Source: Clostridium sp. OF03-18AA
GTDB taxonomy: Bacteria; Bacillota; Clostridia; Lachnospirales; Lachnospiraceae
Direction: 5' to 3'
NCBI RefSeq assembly: GCF_003478035.1
Contig: NZ_QUEP01000024.1
Location: 1-34,694 of the forward strand
Length of the DNA: 34,694 nt
The notes beneath the pieces were generated by a model, which was not told the DNA's origin, did no database searches, and saw nothing but the letters and a program-made list of their open reading frames with translations. Below are positions 7,532 through 14,904 of the stretch, piece by piece. Each line of letters starts with the position of its first letter. The stretch's first letter is position 1. The position numbers were made by a program, and so were the translations under genes.

Positions 7532-7931
7532 GCGAAAGGAAACACGCCTCCGAAAAGGCAAGCAGTGGCTGCTCACCTATACCGGCTCACCGAAAAAGAT
7601 GAACAAGCATTACAAGGAACGCTTTCATGTGGATGCTGTGACGGCTGCTAAAGATTTGCAGGAGCTGGGGGTCAACTATACACAGGAGCAGCTCGACCAG
7701 ATTAAACAGGCTGAAGAACAGCGACTCCGGCAGCGGAGAATGGAGCGGGAAGCGAAAGAGAGGGAACGGCTGGTAGAACTGAATGAGGATTGTGATGGTC
7801 GTTTTGCTTTTATCGCAGGATATACAGATGGCGGCGCACCGTATGGTGTGATGTGGTAAGAAGTCGGCACTGATCTTGGACTGCCGTTTGAGGAAAAAGT
7901 GAAGCTCTATCACATGCAGATGTTAGGCTGA
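7500..7931 (+). pseudogene. Conserved hypothetical protein with a premature TAA
   Basis: From ATG at 7500 the product begins MAKKKELTKAERKETRLRKG, has a charged helical middle, and reaches FAFIAGYTDGGAPYGVMW before TAA at 7857-7859. The same frame continues EVGTDLGLPFEEKVKLYHMQ to TGA at 7929. The post-stop sequence fits the expected C-terminus of this element-borne family (aromatic, then E-E-x-G...LPFEEKVKLY), so one GAA to TAA change has removed the last 23 codons. Function is unknown. It overlaps the YjbR-like gene. Confidence 0.55.
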
Positions 7932-7932
7932 T

Positions 7933-7959
7933 AATTGTGCAGACGGCATCTGCACAATT
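7933..7959. repeat. Palindrome B, 11-5-11
   Basis: AATTGTGCAGA (7933-7943) and TCTGCACAATT (7949-7959) flank CGGCA. It shares the TTGTGCA/TGCACAA arms with palindrome A and is followed directly by TTGCAAC. It overlaps nothing coding and begins 2 bp after the stop of the preceding frame. Confidence 0.55.
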
Positions 7960-7963
7960 TGCA

Positions 7964-7993
7964 ACAAAAAAGAGGAGCCGGTCAAGGCTCCTC
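7964..7993 (-). terminator. Intrinsic terminator of the ImmA/IrrE gene
   Basis: On the minus strand, GAGGAGCC - 6-nt loop - GGCTCCTC is followed by TTTTTTGTT. It starts 9 bp after the stop codon of the minus-strand gene at 8003-8515. Confidence 0.8.
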
Positions 7994-8002
7994 GAAGATA
8001 CG

Positions 8003-8515
8003 TTATTTCCAAAAGTTACTTTTATGTTCCAGTGCGTGCAGATTATAGCCAAGTGTGGCCAGGTGTGCTACCTTCAGCGCAACCAGATTGATGTCGGTGG
8101 ACATCGCACTGGCAATCTGCTCGGCTGTGTATCCATATTCATAGATGTAGCGAAGGACTTCATCGCTGTCCATTAGGATCTCCGCTGCTACGATGTTGGC
8201 TTCATATTCCGGTTTGGATTTCATGTCATAGAGCATGAACTCATGAATCGGGGTGGTTCTCGCCATATTCCGGTGAAGCTGGTCATGCCCTAATTCATGT
8301 GCGCATACGATGCGCAGCATATTTTCATCCAGACTGTTATTCAGAAAAATAAAGCGATTTCGTTTAATCACCCGGTACATTCCCTTCAGGGAACCGAAAT
8401 TTTCGCAAAGCATGACATTGATACCAAGCTGCCTTGCAATTTCAAAAGGGTCTCTGGAACCGCAGCGTTTTACCAGTTTCTCACCGACCCGTGAAAGCTG
8501 TTCCGCATTCATCAT
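8003..8515 (-). CDS. ImmA/IrrE-family zinc metallopeptidase
   Basis: This is a 170-aa protein with the zinc-peptidase motif HELGH at residues 73-77 (VCAHELGHDQLHR). A downstream acidic helix, EYEANIVAAEILM near residue 103, supplies the third ligand. The C-terminal region resembles a short helix-turn-helix (AEQIASAMSTDINLVALKVAHL). ImmA proteases cleave the cognate ImmR-type repressor of conjugative elements or phages. The gene has a strong GGAGGTGGT ribosome site and its own terminator. The upstream minus-strand frame is the tail of the expected XRE repressor, so the target is now incomplete. Catalytic residues look intact. Confidence 0.88.
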   Translation of the reverse strand: MMNAEQLSRVGEKLVKRCGSRDPFEIARQLGINVMLCENFGSLKGMYRVIKRNRFIFLNNSLDENMLRIVCAHELGHDQLHRNMARTTPIHEFMLYDMKSKPEYEANIVAAEILMDSDEVLRYIYEYGYTAEQIASAMSTDINLVALKVAHLATLGYNLHALEHKSNFWK

Positions 8516-8560
8516 ACCACCTCCAGTTTACAGTATAGCGAAAAGTGTGTACGATAAATA

Positions 8561-8808
8561 TCACTGATCGGATTTTTTACGCCTCGTTTTCGGGGCGTAT
8601 TTTTTATTGTTCTCTTTGGCAATCCAGTAGGCATCAGTCAGAGCTTTATAAGCTCCTTCGATGGCATCTTCGCTTAATTCGCCGCCAGCGAACATACCGG
8701 TCACTTCGCTGACCAGTTCTTCAATATCTTTCGCTGCTTTTGCGCCGCCTTTTTCATGAGCTTCTACGACATAGGTGCCGCTGCTTCTCAGCAGGTACTC
8801 GGAGCCTC
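8561..8808 (-). pseudogene. C-terminal fragment of XRE-type element repressor
   Basis: The minus strand reads RGSEYLLRSSGTYVVEAHEK, then a Gly/Ala-rich helix, EELVSEVTGMFAGGELSED, and a basic tail KYAPKTRRKKSDQ with stop at 8561-8563. This is the typical tail of the XRE repressor found directly upstream of ImmA/IrrE in Clostridia elements. The N-terminal helix-turn-helix is gone; homology ends at about 8808, where a plus-strand relic begins. The remnant lies 46 bp before immA. Confidence 0.6.
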
Positions 8809-8812
8809 TGAC

Positions 8813-8978
8813 ATGTTACGGATGGCGTTTTTATGACAAGGATCAGGTAAAAATAGACACTTTCTGTGGTGTCTTTGATGTTTCGAGATCAGCAGCTGCT
8901 ATCCGATTGGAACAACTGGGCTATCTGAACCGGAAAAAGGATTATGAATATCGTGATCCATTGGAGGTGTGGCCATGA
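8813..8978 (+). pseudogene. C-terminal fragment of a second ImmA/IrrE-like protein
   Basis: The plus-strand frame reads YGWRFYDKDQVKIDTF, then CGVFDVSRSAAAIRLEQLGY, and ends RDPLEVWP. The F-x-VS-x-x-AA-x-IRLE-LGY stretch is the C-terminal helix-turn-helix that closes many ImmA/IrrE peptidases. No HExxH part remains. Its stop overlaps the ATG of the following small frame by 4 bp, a coupling typical of intact element operons. Confidence 0.5.
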
Positions 8979-9148
8979 GTAGGAATATCAGAGTATCGGA
9001 ACCATCTGCGGAAATGCAGATTAAAATCATCCGGGCAAAGGATGCGGTTGCTTCGCAAAAGCCCAGGACTGTCAGGTGCCCTTATCGCCGACACAATTCA
9101 ATCTCGAACTATCCTGCATCCTCCATGTCAGCACGGATTATCCTCTGA
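8975..9148 (+). pseudogene. Degenerate zinc-ribbon small protein
   Basis: This 57-codon frame begins MSRNIRVSEPSAEMQIKIIR and reaches a CPYRRHNSI motif. In the related small phage/element zinc-ribbon proteins this reads CPYCRHN, so the second cysteine is replaced by arginine. The second CxxC knuckle is absent and the rest is out-of-frame sequence. It is translationally coupled to the preceding relic. It is unlikely to fold as a zinc ribbon. Confidence 0.4.
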
Positions 9149-9234
9149 TGGGCAGCGAGCCAAGCAAAGAGGAAGTCAAAAATGATCTTTTGAGCATTAT
9201 TTCGGAGCTGTCTACGATTGCGAAGAAAATCTAA
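9052..9234 (+). pseudogene. Unidentified C-terminal fragment
   Basis: An open stretch in a third frame reads ELSCILHVSTDYPLMGSEPS and ends with a helical KEEVKNDLLSIISELSTIAK before a stop at 9232-9234. Composition is protein-like. It has no start codon or ribosome site and overlaps the zinc-ribbon relic. The parent gene is not recognised. Confidence 0.3.
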
Positions 9235-9278
9235 TCGTGCTCTGCGTTTGGAAATGACAAAATAGAGATACTATCCCA

Positions 9279-9307
9279 TTGCAAAAAAGAAGTGAGCACG
9301 ATATAAT
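9279..9307 (+). promoter_or_regulatory. Orphan sigma-A-like promoter
   Basis: TTGCAA (9279-9284), a 17-bp spacer and TATAAT (9302-9307) make a good match, but no gene follows directly. The 324-bp gap 9235-9558 otherwise shows only short open scraps (one ending MCDACSKLFV), a hairpin and the operator region of the next operon. A lost small gene is likely. Confidence 0.45.
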
Positions 9308-9453
9308 ATGGATAAGAAGGCAAAAGTCACCGCAATGGTGTGAAAATAGATTTTGGCTGTTTCCATAAGGAAGTAGATCGAGAGGCGTTATCCTCAGTGG
9401 CTGAAAATACAGATGTGTGATGCTTGCAGCAAGCTATTTGTATAAGCCGAAAG

Positions 9454-9473
9454 GCCGCAGAAATGCGGCTTTT
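9454..9473 (+). terminator. Intrinsic terminator upstream of the methyltransferase operon
   Basis: GCCGCA - GAAA - TGCGGC followed by TTTT is a short GNRA-capped hairpin. It would isolate the downstream operon from readthrough. Confidence 0.65.
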
Positions 9474-9485
9474 CCTAAATACATG

Positions 9486-9537
9486 AGTTAGCCAAACCTA
9501 ACTTGTCAAAGCGCGCGTGCTGCTTAGATAAATCTAA
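9486..9537. promoter_or_regulatory. Operator region of the methyltransferase operon
   Basis: Two dyads lie here: AGTTAG-CCAAAC-CTAACT (9486-9503) and TTAGAT-AA-ATCTAA (9524-9537). They sit 22 bp and more before the first methyltransferase gene, whose ribosome site is AAAGGAG. Read on the minus strand, TTGACA (9504-9509) is followed by AGTTAGGTTTGGCTAACT, closely resembling the MerR-type dyad at 15663-15682. I therefore infer control by the same or a related MerR regulator. Confidence 0.45.
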
Positions 9538-9558
9538 CCACAAAAAGGAGAGACAGCA

Positions 9559-10173
9559 ATGCGAGAACACAAGAATTTCTGGGACAAAAATGCAGGTCTG
9601 TATGACTGCTTTATGCGAAAAGACAGGGCAGTATACGAGAAAATGTATGAGCTGATCTGTCCGGTCGTGAAAGACAAAACAGTGCTGGAGGTGGCTACCG
9701 GAACGGGACTGATCGCCAAGCACATCGTAAAAACAGCGGCACACATCGAGGCGACGGATGCCTCCGTGGAGATGATCGCCGAGGCAAAGCGGGATAATCA
9801 ATCTACAAAGCTGCACTTTTCGGTGCAGGATATATTCCGCCTGCCCTATGCAGACAAGTCCTTCGACGTGGTGATCGTGTCCAACGCGCTGCACATCGTG
9901 CCGCAGCCGGAGAAAGCCCTTGCCGAGATTCATCGGGTGCTGAAGGACGATGGCGTGCTCATCGCGCCGACCTTCACCCACGCGGGGAACTCGTTTTCCG
10001 GCAAGGTCAAAGCCTTTTTCATGAATCTGGCAGGCTTTCCTCTCCACAGCAAGTGGACGAGTGAAGAATACCTAAAATTTCTGCAACAGAATGATTGGAC
10101 AGTGCGAAAAAGTGTTGTTCTAGAGGCCTCTTTTCCGCTGACCTATACGGAATGTGTGAAATCGGAGGTGTGA
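9559..10173 (+). CDS. Class I SAM-dependent methyltransferase, first gene of operon
   Basis: This 204-aa protein has the UbiE/Methyltransf_11 pattern. Motif I is TVLEVATGTG at 41-50, an acidic residue in ATDAS follows near 66, then VVIVSNALHIV as motif IV and EIHRVLKDDGVLIAP as post-motif. It transfers methyl from S-adenosylmethionine to an unknown small molecule in the cytoplasm. It has an AAAGGAGAGACAGC ribosome site. The next gene starts 1 bp after its stop, and six further co-directional genes follow with gaps of 11 bp or less or with overlaps, so it heads an operon. GC is noticeably higher than in the preceding 9 kb, which suggests transfer. The substrate cannot be deduced. Confidence 0.85.
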   Translation: MREHKNFWDKNAGLYDCFMRKDRAVYEKMYELICPVVKDKTVLEVATGTGLIAKHIVKTAAHIEATDASVEMIAEAKRDNQSTKLHFSVQDIFRLPYADKSFDVVIVSNALHIVPQPEKALAEIHRVLKDDGVLIAPTFTHAGNSFSGKVKAFFMNLAGFPLHSKWTSEEYLKFLQQNDWTVRKSVVLEASFPLTYTECVKSEV

Positions 10174-10174
10174 T

Positions 10175-10783
10175 ATGACCTTCTTTGAAAACACCCGCAA
10201 GCCCGTAGGTTTTAGCGGGAAGATCATGGTTGCTATGATGAACTTTGGGCACAGCGCAATGGCAGTGTGGGGATTGCATTTTTTGCAGCCTGCCCCGGAT
10301 GCCATGGTGCTGGACTGCGGCTGCGGCGGTGGAGCGAACATCAAAAAGCTGCTGAAGCTGTGTCCCAAGGGCAAGGTGCAGGGCATCGACTATTCGGCAG
10401 TCAGTGTAGAAAAAGCACGAAAGGTCAATGCAGGTGCTATTGCAGCAGGGCAGTGTACTGTGCAGCAGGCAAGTGTAGCAGAGTTGCCGTTTGAAGCGGA
10501 GCAGTTTGATGTAGTGACCGCATTTGAAACGGTCTACTTCTGGCCGGAACTTGCGCAGAATTTCAGAGAGGTTTATCGAGTGCTGAAGCCCGGCGGAATC
10601 TTTTTCATTTGTAACGAAGCAAACGGCGAAACAGCAAAAGACGACAAATGGACGCGAATCATTAACGGTATGACCATCTATACGGATGCTGATCTGAAAG
10701 TGTATCTGGAGCAAACAGGCTTTGGCAGGGTTCAGAGTCACAAAAATAAAAAGGGATGGCTGTGCGTCACAGCACAGAAATGA
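10175..10783 (+). CDS. Class I SAM-dependent methyltransferase, second gene of operon
   Basis: This 202-aa protein has motif I VLDCGCGGG at residues 45-53, an acidic GIDYSAVSVEKA loop, FDVVTAFETVYFWPEL and then REVYRVLKPGGIFFICNE. It belongs to the Methyltransf_11/25 type. The unusual N-terminus (MTFFENTRKPVGFSGKIMVA) is amphipathic and may contact a membrane or a lipophilic substrate. It starts 1 bp after the first methyltransferase and so is probably coupled to it. The two are not obvious recent duplicates, since they differ in motif I and length distribution. It may modify the same product at another position. Confidence 0.85.
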   Translation: MTFFENTRKPVGFSGKIMVAMMNFGHSAMAVWGLHFLQPAPDAMVLDCGCGGGANIKKLLKLCPKGKVQGIDYSAVSVEKARKVNAGAIAAGQCTVQQASVAELPFEAEQFDVVTAFETVYFWPELAQNFREVYRVLKPGGIFFICNEANGETAKDDKWTRIINGMTIYTDADLKVYLEQTGFGRVQSHKNKKGWLCVTAQK

Positions 10784-10792
10784 GGTGCGATC

Positions 10793-11656
10793 ATGTCGAA
10801 AAAAGCAACGGAATTTCAAAGAAAAGCAATGAGCCGGATGTACCGGGGCAAGGAGATCTTTAAGCCTTTGAACACCGGCTGGATCGATGAAAATGTCGCT
10901 TGTGTGCGAGAGTGGGTGGCAAATATCTTCTTCTACCGCAAGGGCGATACCACCATTATGATTGATGCCGGATACAACTATGACCGTCTGGCGGAGAAAA
11001 TGAGCTGGCTCGGTATCGACCCGCATTCCATCCGGCACATCCTCATCACTCATCAGGACACCGACCATGTAGGTGCGGTGGAGGCGGACAGTCCGGGACT
11101 GTTTCGGGATGCTGCGCTGTATATTGGCGAGATCGAGAACTGCTATCTGACCGGCGAGGTGCGCCGCAGGGTCATTTACCACCTTTACAAGCTGCCGCAG
11201 GTGACGATCAACAATGAAAAAGTGCTGCTGCACGACGATGAGGTAATCGACATCGACGGGATCAGAATCGAGTGCTTTCTCGTTCCCGGTCATACATGGG
11301 GACACATGGTATACCTTGTGGACGGGAGATATCTCTTTACCGGCGATACTATCTGGTTCGGCGCGGACGGCGGCTACAGCTTCATTTCCTCGTTGGCGGA
11401 GGACAATAAGCTGGCTGTGCAGTCACTGGCGGAGCTGGAGCGGAAACTGCGCGCACGTGGGCTACATCCATATTTCATCACCGGTCACACGGGATGGACG
11501 GACAATTTCGCCTTTGCGTTTGCCCACAAAGACAAGCGCTGTTCACCATTCAAAAAACGAGTACACGACCCATCGTCGCCCTATGATGCCTACGACGAAT
11601 CGGACGACACCGAAGAAAATGCAAAGAGCGGTTTTCTGAAAGGCGTGGGAAGATGA
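10793..11656 (+). CDS. Metallo-beta-lactamase-fold hydrolase
   Basis: This 287-aa protein has the canonical metal motif THxDxDH at residues 86-92 (ITHQDTDHVGAV), PGHTWGH at 165-171, TGD at 183-185 and a final GHTGW. It binds two metal ions and hydrolyses an ester, thioester or related bond. Nothing marks it as a beta-lactamase; it is closer to the glyoxalase-II-like and general hydrolase branch. The C-terminal 40 residues are charged and contain an Asp-rich stretch (PYDAYDESDDTEE) not needed for the fold. It lies 9 bp after the second methyltransferase and overlaps the next gene by 4 bp. Confidence 0.88.
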   Translation: MSKKATEFQRKAMSRMYRGKEIFKPLNTGWIDENVACVREWVANIFFYRKGDTTIMIDAGYNYDRLAEKMSWLGIDPHSIRHILITHQDTDHVGAVEADSPGLFRDAALYIGEIENCYLTGEVRRRVIYHLYKLPQVTINNEKVLLHDDEVIDIDGIRIECFLVPGHTWGHMVYLVDGRYLFTGDTIWFGADGGYSFISSLAEDNKLAVQSLAELERKLRARGLHPYFITGHTGWTDNFAFAFAHKDKRCSPFKKRVHDPSSPYDAYDESDDTEENAKSGFLKGVGR

Positions 11657-12354
11657 AGGACAGCGAATTACAAATTGACCATAGCTGCCATGTGCTATAC
11701 TCCAAAACCTGCAAGAAGGAGATACAGTCGAAAATCGCCCTGCATTACCCGGAAGCGGAGCGGGAGATGATATGGGAAAAGGTGCAGCGGCAGTATGTAG
11801 ATTTCCTTTCGGACTGGCGCAAAAATCTGGGCGGGAAACGGAACTTTCACAACGGCGCAGGCGGCACCTATGACTGCATCGCTATCATGAGCTACTATGT
11901 AGTCTGCAAACCGGTTACATCCTTCCGTGAGATCGAGAAAATTGAGGAAAATCTGATCCTGCCGTCCTTCCGCAAACTGAAATTCGTGAACTGTAATAAG
12001 CCGTTCTGGAAAAAACTGATGCACATGGCGTTTCTACGGGCAAAAGCGGGCTGTGACAAGTGGCACGATTATGAAATGACGGTGGCTCCTTACGAAAAGA
12101 ACAAGCCGATCTATTATGAATTTACCGCCTGTCCCGCAGCGGAATTTGCTATCAGAAACGGCCTTACAGAGATCATGCCCGCCCTGTGCAATGTGGATTT
12201 TGCAGCGATGGAGTTGCTTCACGCAAGGCTGGTGCGGACGACCACCTGCGCGAATGGCTGTAAGTGCGACTACACCATCTGCGGCGATCAGGACCCATAC
12301 TTAAAGGAACATCCCGAATACCGGGACGAAAACGGATACAGGAGGAACAGGTAA
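11653..12354 (+). CDS. L-2-amino-thiazoline-4-carboxylate hydrolase-family protein
   Basis: This 233-aa protein matches the ATC-hydrolase family. The core reads NFHNGAGGTYDCIAIMSYYV, then YYEFTACPAAEFA, LTEIMPALCNVDFAAMELLH and the Cys-rich end TTTCANGCKCDYTICGDQD. The characterised member opens the thiazoline ring of L-ATC to N-carbamoyl-cysteine. Most family members have no tested substrate, so the reaction here is a guess. It overlaps the metallohydrolase gene by 4 bp, and its stop shares one base with the next ATG (TAATG). The same operon ends with the start of a second family member, so two related hydrolases once belonged to the pathway. Confidence 0.8.
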   Translation: MKDSELQIDHSCHVLYSKTCKKEIQSKIALHYPEAEREMIWEKVQRQYVDFLSDWRKNLGGKRNFHNGAGGTYDCIAIMSYYVVCKPVTSFREIEKIEENLILPSFRKLKFVNCNKPFWKKLMHMAFLRAKAGCDKWHDYEMTVAPYEKNKPIYYEFTACPAAEFAIRNGLTEIMPALCNVDFAAMELLHARLVRTTTCANGCKCDYTICGDQDPYLKEHPEYRDENGYRRNR

Positions 12355-13127
12355 TGCTGTTTCAAACATACGGCGACAGGAATCATCCTGCTGTTTTGTT
12401 TTTTCATGCAATGGGCGTGACGGGGGAGAGCAGCGAACCGGTTGCGAAATATTTACAAGATCGGTATTTCTGCATTCTGCCTACCTCCACCGTGTACTGC
12501 AAAGGGCAGAAATATGTCAGCAAGGCGGACGAGGTTCGTCAAGTGGAAGCATATCTGAAATCGCAGGGAGTGGAACACCTTGAACTGGTTGTGGCTTCTT
12601 CGATCGGTGCCGATCTTGCCATGGCGTTTTTGACAAGTACGAAGCTGCCCATTGGATACGTTTTCTTCGACGGCGGGCAGTTTGCGCAAATCGGGAAAGG
12701 AACGCGCCGCGTGATGGCACCGTTTTTGTATCTGGCCATCAAGAGCCTGTATTGGTCAAAGGGCGGCACACTGAAAAAGATCCTGTGGTGTGATGATGAT
12801 TCCATAAAGCCGTATTTTATAGCCGCAGGGGAAAATCTGACCTACACAAATTTGCGGCGGCAGCTTTCGGACAGCCTGGAGGATAAACCCTTTCCGTCAC
12901 TTCCCGAAGAACTGCAAAAGCAGATCTATTTTGAGTTTGGCAGCATAGAAGATCATTTCAAATACCGTCAGGCAGTGATGGAAGCCTACCCCTGCGGCCA
13001 TTATCCCGTGTTTGAGGGATACAATCATATGCAATATCAGATACGCGATCCGAGGGGCTTCGCTGAAATGCTGACATCTATCGCCGAGCATAACGGTATG
13101 CCGAAACTGCCATTTATCAGAAAGTGA
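12354..13127 (+). CDS. Alpha/beta hydrolase
   Basis: This is a protein of about 257 residues. The start MLFQTYGDRNHPAVLFFHAM is the usual beta-strand plus HA oxyanion-loop beginning. The nucleophile elbow is degenerate: VVASSIGADLAMAF fits a variant S-x-G elbow, and the late histidine could be that of YNHMQYQ near the C-terminus. I chose ATG at 12354, which has AGGAGG at 12340-12345 and forms TAATG with the preceding stop; an in-frame longer version would lie inside the ATC-hydrolase gene. It probably hydrolyses or transfers an acyl group on the operon's product. The substrate is unknown. Confidence 0.78.
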   Translation: MLFQTYGDRNHPAVLFFHAMGVTGESSEPVAKYLQDRYFCILPTSTVYCKGQKYVSKADEVRQVEAYLKSQGVEHLELVVASSIGADLAMAFLTSTKLPIGYVFFDGGQFAQIGKGTRRVMAPFLYLAIKSLYWSKGGTLKKILWCDDDSIKPYFIAAGENLTYTNLRRQLSDSLEDKPFPSLPEELQKQIYFEFGSIEDHFKYRQAVMEAYPCGHYPVFEGYNHMQYQIRDPRGFAEMLTSIAEHNGMPKLPFIRK

Positions 13128-13138
13128 GAGAACCCGAT

Positions 13139-13981
13139 ATGAAATACAAAATCGAGAAAAACACCGTGCAGGAGACGTTGATCCTCCCGCTATATTCACG
13201 GAAGCTGTGTACGGAGTTGTATCCGAACCTTTACCGGGACGAAACGGCGGTGCGTCTGATCGACCAGATCGACTACGACTTTTCAGAGGCAGAGAAAAAT
13301 TCCCGCAGCCTGATGCAGCGTTTCGGTGCGCTGGAGGTCGCCATGCGGCAGAATGACCTTGCCTTTGAAGTGCAGGCGTACCTGAAAAACCACCCCTGCG
13401 CGGCAGTGGTCAATCTGGGCTGCGGGCTGGATAACACCGGTAGAGCCTGCGACAATGGCAGATGCAAGATCTACAATCTGGATTTCCCGGATGTGATTGC
13501 CTTGCGGCAGCAGCTTCTGCCCGCCGGGGAGCGGGAGCAAAACATCCCCTGCGACCTGAAAGACCCCGCATGGTTTGACAAGATCGATGCCTCCGGCGGG
13601 GCGGTGTTCTTTGCCTCCGGGATGTTCTATTACTTCCTGACGGAGCAGGTTCGGGAACTGGTGCAGGGGATGGCGGACGTTTTCCCCGGCGGAGTGCTGG
13701 TCTTTGATGCTGCCAACCGTACGGCGGTGAAGATGATCGCCAAAACGTGGCTCAGGACGGCGAAAATCAAGGATGTGGGAGCATATTTCGCGATTTCGGA
13801 TGCGAAAAGCGAGCTTTCCCCATGGGATAGCCGTTTGCAAGTGTCCAGCCGGGGCTATATGCTGGGGTACAACGATTTGAAAGATCCTTCTGTCAGCGGC
13901 TTTTTTCGGTTTCTTGCAAGGGTCGGGGACAACGGGATGAAAATGCAGATCGTGAAGATCGGATTTGGAGGCAAGCTATGA
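13139..13981 (+). CDS. LCMT/TcmP-like SAM-dependent O-methyltransferase
   Basis: This is a protein of about 280 residues. The motif VNLGCGLDNTG near 91-101 is followed by YNLDFPDVI and FFASGMFYYFL; this is the pattern of the leucine-carboxyl-methyltransferase / TcmP group, which methylates carboxyl or phenolic oxygens. The N-terminal TLILPLYSRKLCTELYPNLY and the RSLMQRFGALEVAMRQ region are also typical. I use ATG at 13139; an alternative GTG at 13124 overlaps the previous stop and lacks good spacing. The end overlaps the next gene by 4 bp (ATGA). It is the third methyltransferase of the operon and the only one of this fold variant. Confidence 0.8.
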   Translation: MKYKIEKNTVQETLILPLYSRKLCTELYPNLYRDETAVRLIDQIDYDFSEAEKNSRSLMQRFGALEVAMRQNDLAFEVQAYLKNHPCAAVVNLGCGLDNTGRACDNGRCKIYNLDFPDVIALRQQLLPAGEREQNIPCDLKDPAWFDKIDASGGAVFFASGMFYYFLTEQVRELVQGMADVFPGGVLVFDAANRTAVKMIAKTWLRTAKIKDVGAYFAISDAKSELSPWDSRLQVSSRGYMLGYNDLKDPSVSGFFRFLARVGDNGMKMQIVKIGFGGKL

Positions 13982-14904
13982 AAATTCTGGTATATGGTGC
14001 AGGCGTTCTGGGGTGCAATCTGGCAAGAAATCTGCTGCGCGCCGGAAAGGATGTCACTCTGCTTGCGCGGGGAAACTGGGCTGCGGAGATCAGGCGGAAC
14101 GGCCTGCGGATCAAGGATAAGTTTTCGCTTTGCACTTCGGTCAGCCGCATTCCGGTGGTGACTGAACTTGCACCGGATGCAATGTACGATGTGATCTTTG
14201 TGGTCCTGCGCTATACACAGCTGGATTCCGTTCTGGACACGCTGTGGGCGAACCGGACGAAGAACATCGTTTTTGTGGGGAACAATGTGCAGGCGAGGGC
14301 GCTGGCGGCGGCGCTGCCGGAAAAGAACATCCTGTTTGCCTTTGCGCTTTCTGCCGGGCATCGGGAGGCTGACCGGGTGGTCTCCATCGACCTGAAGAAG
14401 ATCACCATCGGGCAGCTGACGGGTGCAACCTCCAATAAACAGTTGATCGGGCGCATCTTCCACGGCACAAAATATAAGGTCGTTTACGAGCCGAACATGG
14501 AGGATTATCTGCTCTGCCATGCTGCGTTCGTGATGCCGGCGGCCTTCGCCTGCTATAAGACGGACGGCGACCTGAAAAAGCTCAGGGGAGATACCGCGTA
14601 CCTGAACCGTGTGCTGGATGCCAACATCGAGGGATACCGCGCCATCCGAGATGCCGGGCACACCATTCTGCCCAAGGAGGATGCAGACTTTGAAGGGGAG
14701 AAATACCGCAAGACCTGCCTGCGCTTTTTCAAGCTGATGTGTGCCACCTCGCTGGGCAAGCTCTGCGCCTCCGACCACGCAATGAACGCCATCGATGAAA
14801 TGAGTGCGCTGAACCGGGATCTCAAGAAATTTTTCGATGCGAACAGCGCAGCCTACCCGGTGTGGCAGGCACTGGAAGCGGAAGCCGGGAGGTATCTGCA
14901 ATGA
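13978..14904 (+). CDS. Ketopantoate-reductase-like NAD(P)-dependent enzyme
   Basis: This 308-aa protein begins with a Rossmann motif, MKILVYGAGVLGCNLARNLL (G-A-G-x-x-G), followed by VTLLARG. The C-terminal helical domain is of ApbA/PanE type. In true ketopantoate reductases the substrate lysine and asparagine sit in a K-LLVNAA-type stretch. Here the corresponding stretch reads YLLCHAAFVMPA, so both appear substituted (K to Y, N to H). It may therefore reduce a different 2-oxo or imino substrate. It overlaps its neighbours by 4 bp on both sides. Confidence 0.75.
   Translation: MKILVYGAGVLGCNLARNLLRAGKDVTLLARGNWAAEIRRNGLRIKDKFSLCTSVSRIPVVTELAPDAMYDVIFVVLRYTQLDSVLDTLWANRTKNIVFVGNNVQARALAAALPEKNILFAFALSAGHREADRVVSIDLKKITIGQLTGATSNKQLIGRIFHGTKYKVVYEPNMEDYLLCHAAFVMPAAFACYKTDGDLKKLRGDTAYLNRVLDANIEGYRAIRDAGHTILPKEDADFEGEKYRKTCLRFFKLMCATSLGKLCASDHAMNAIDEMSALNRDLKKFFDANSAAYPVWQALEAEAGRYLQ

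Noticed and set aside
10019..11305. 428-codon minus-strand frame across the methyltransferase genes
   Set aside because: It is antisense to two clear methyltransferases and the metallohydrolase, with no start signal and His/Cys-rich shadow composition.
11653..12354. Reading the ATC-hydrolase-family gene as proof of L-cysteine production from thiazoline
   Set aside because: Only a few family members have tested activity and the neighbours do not include N-carbamoyl-cysteine amidohydrolase.
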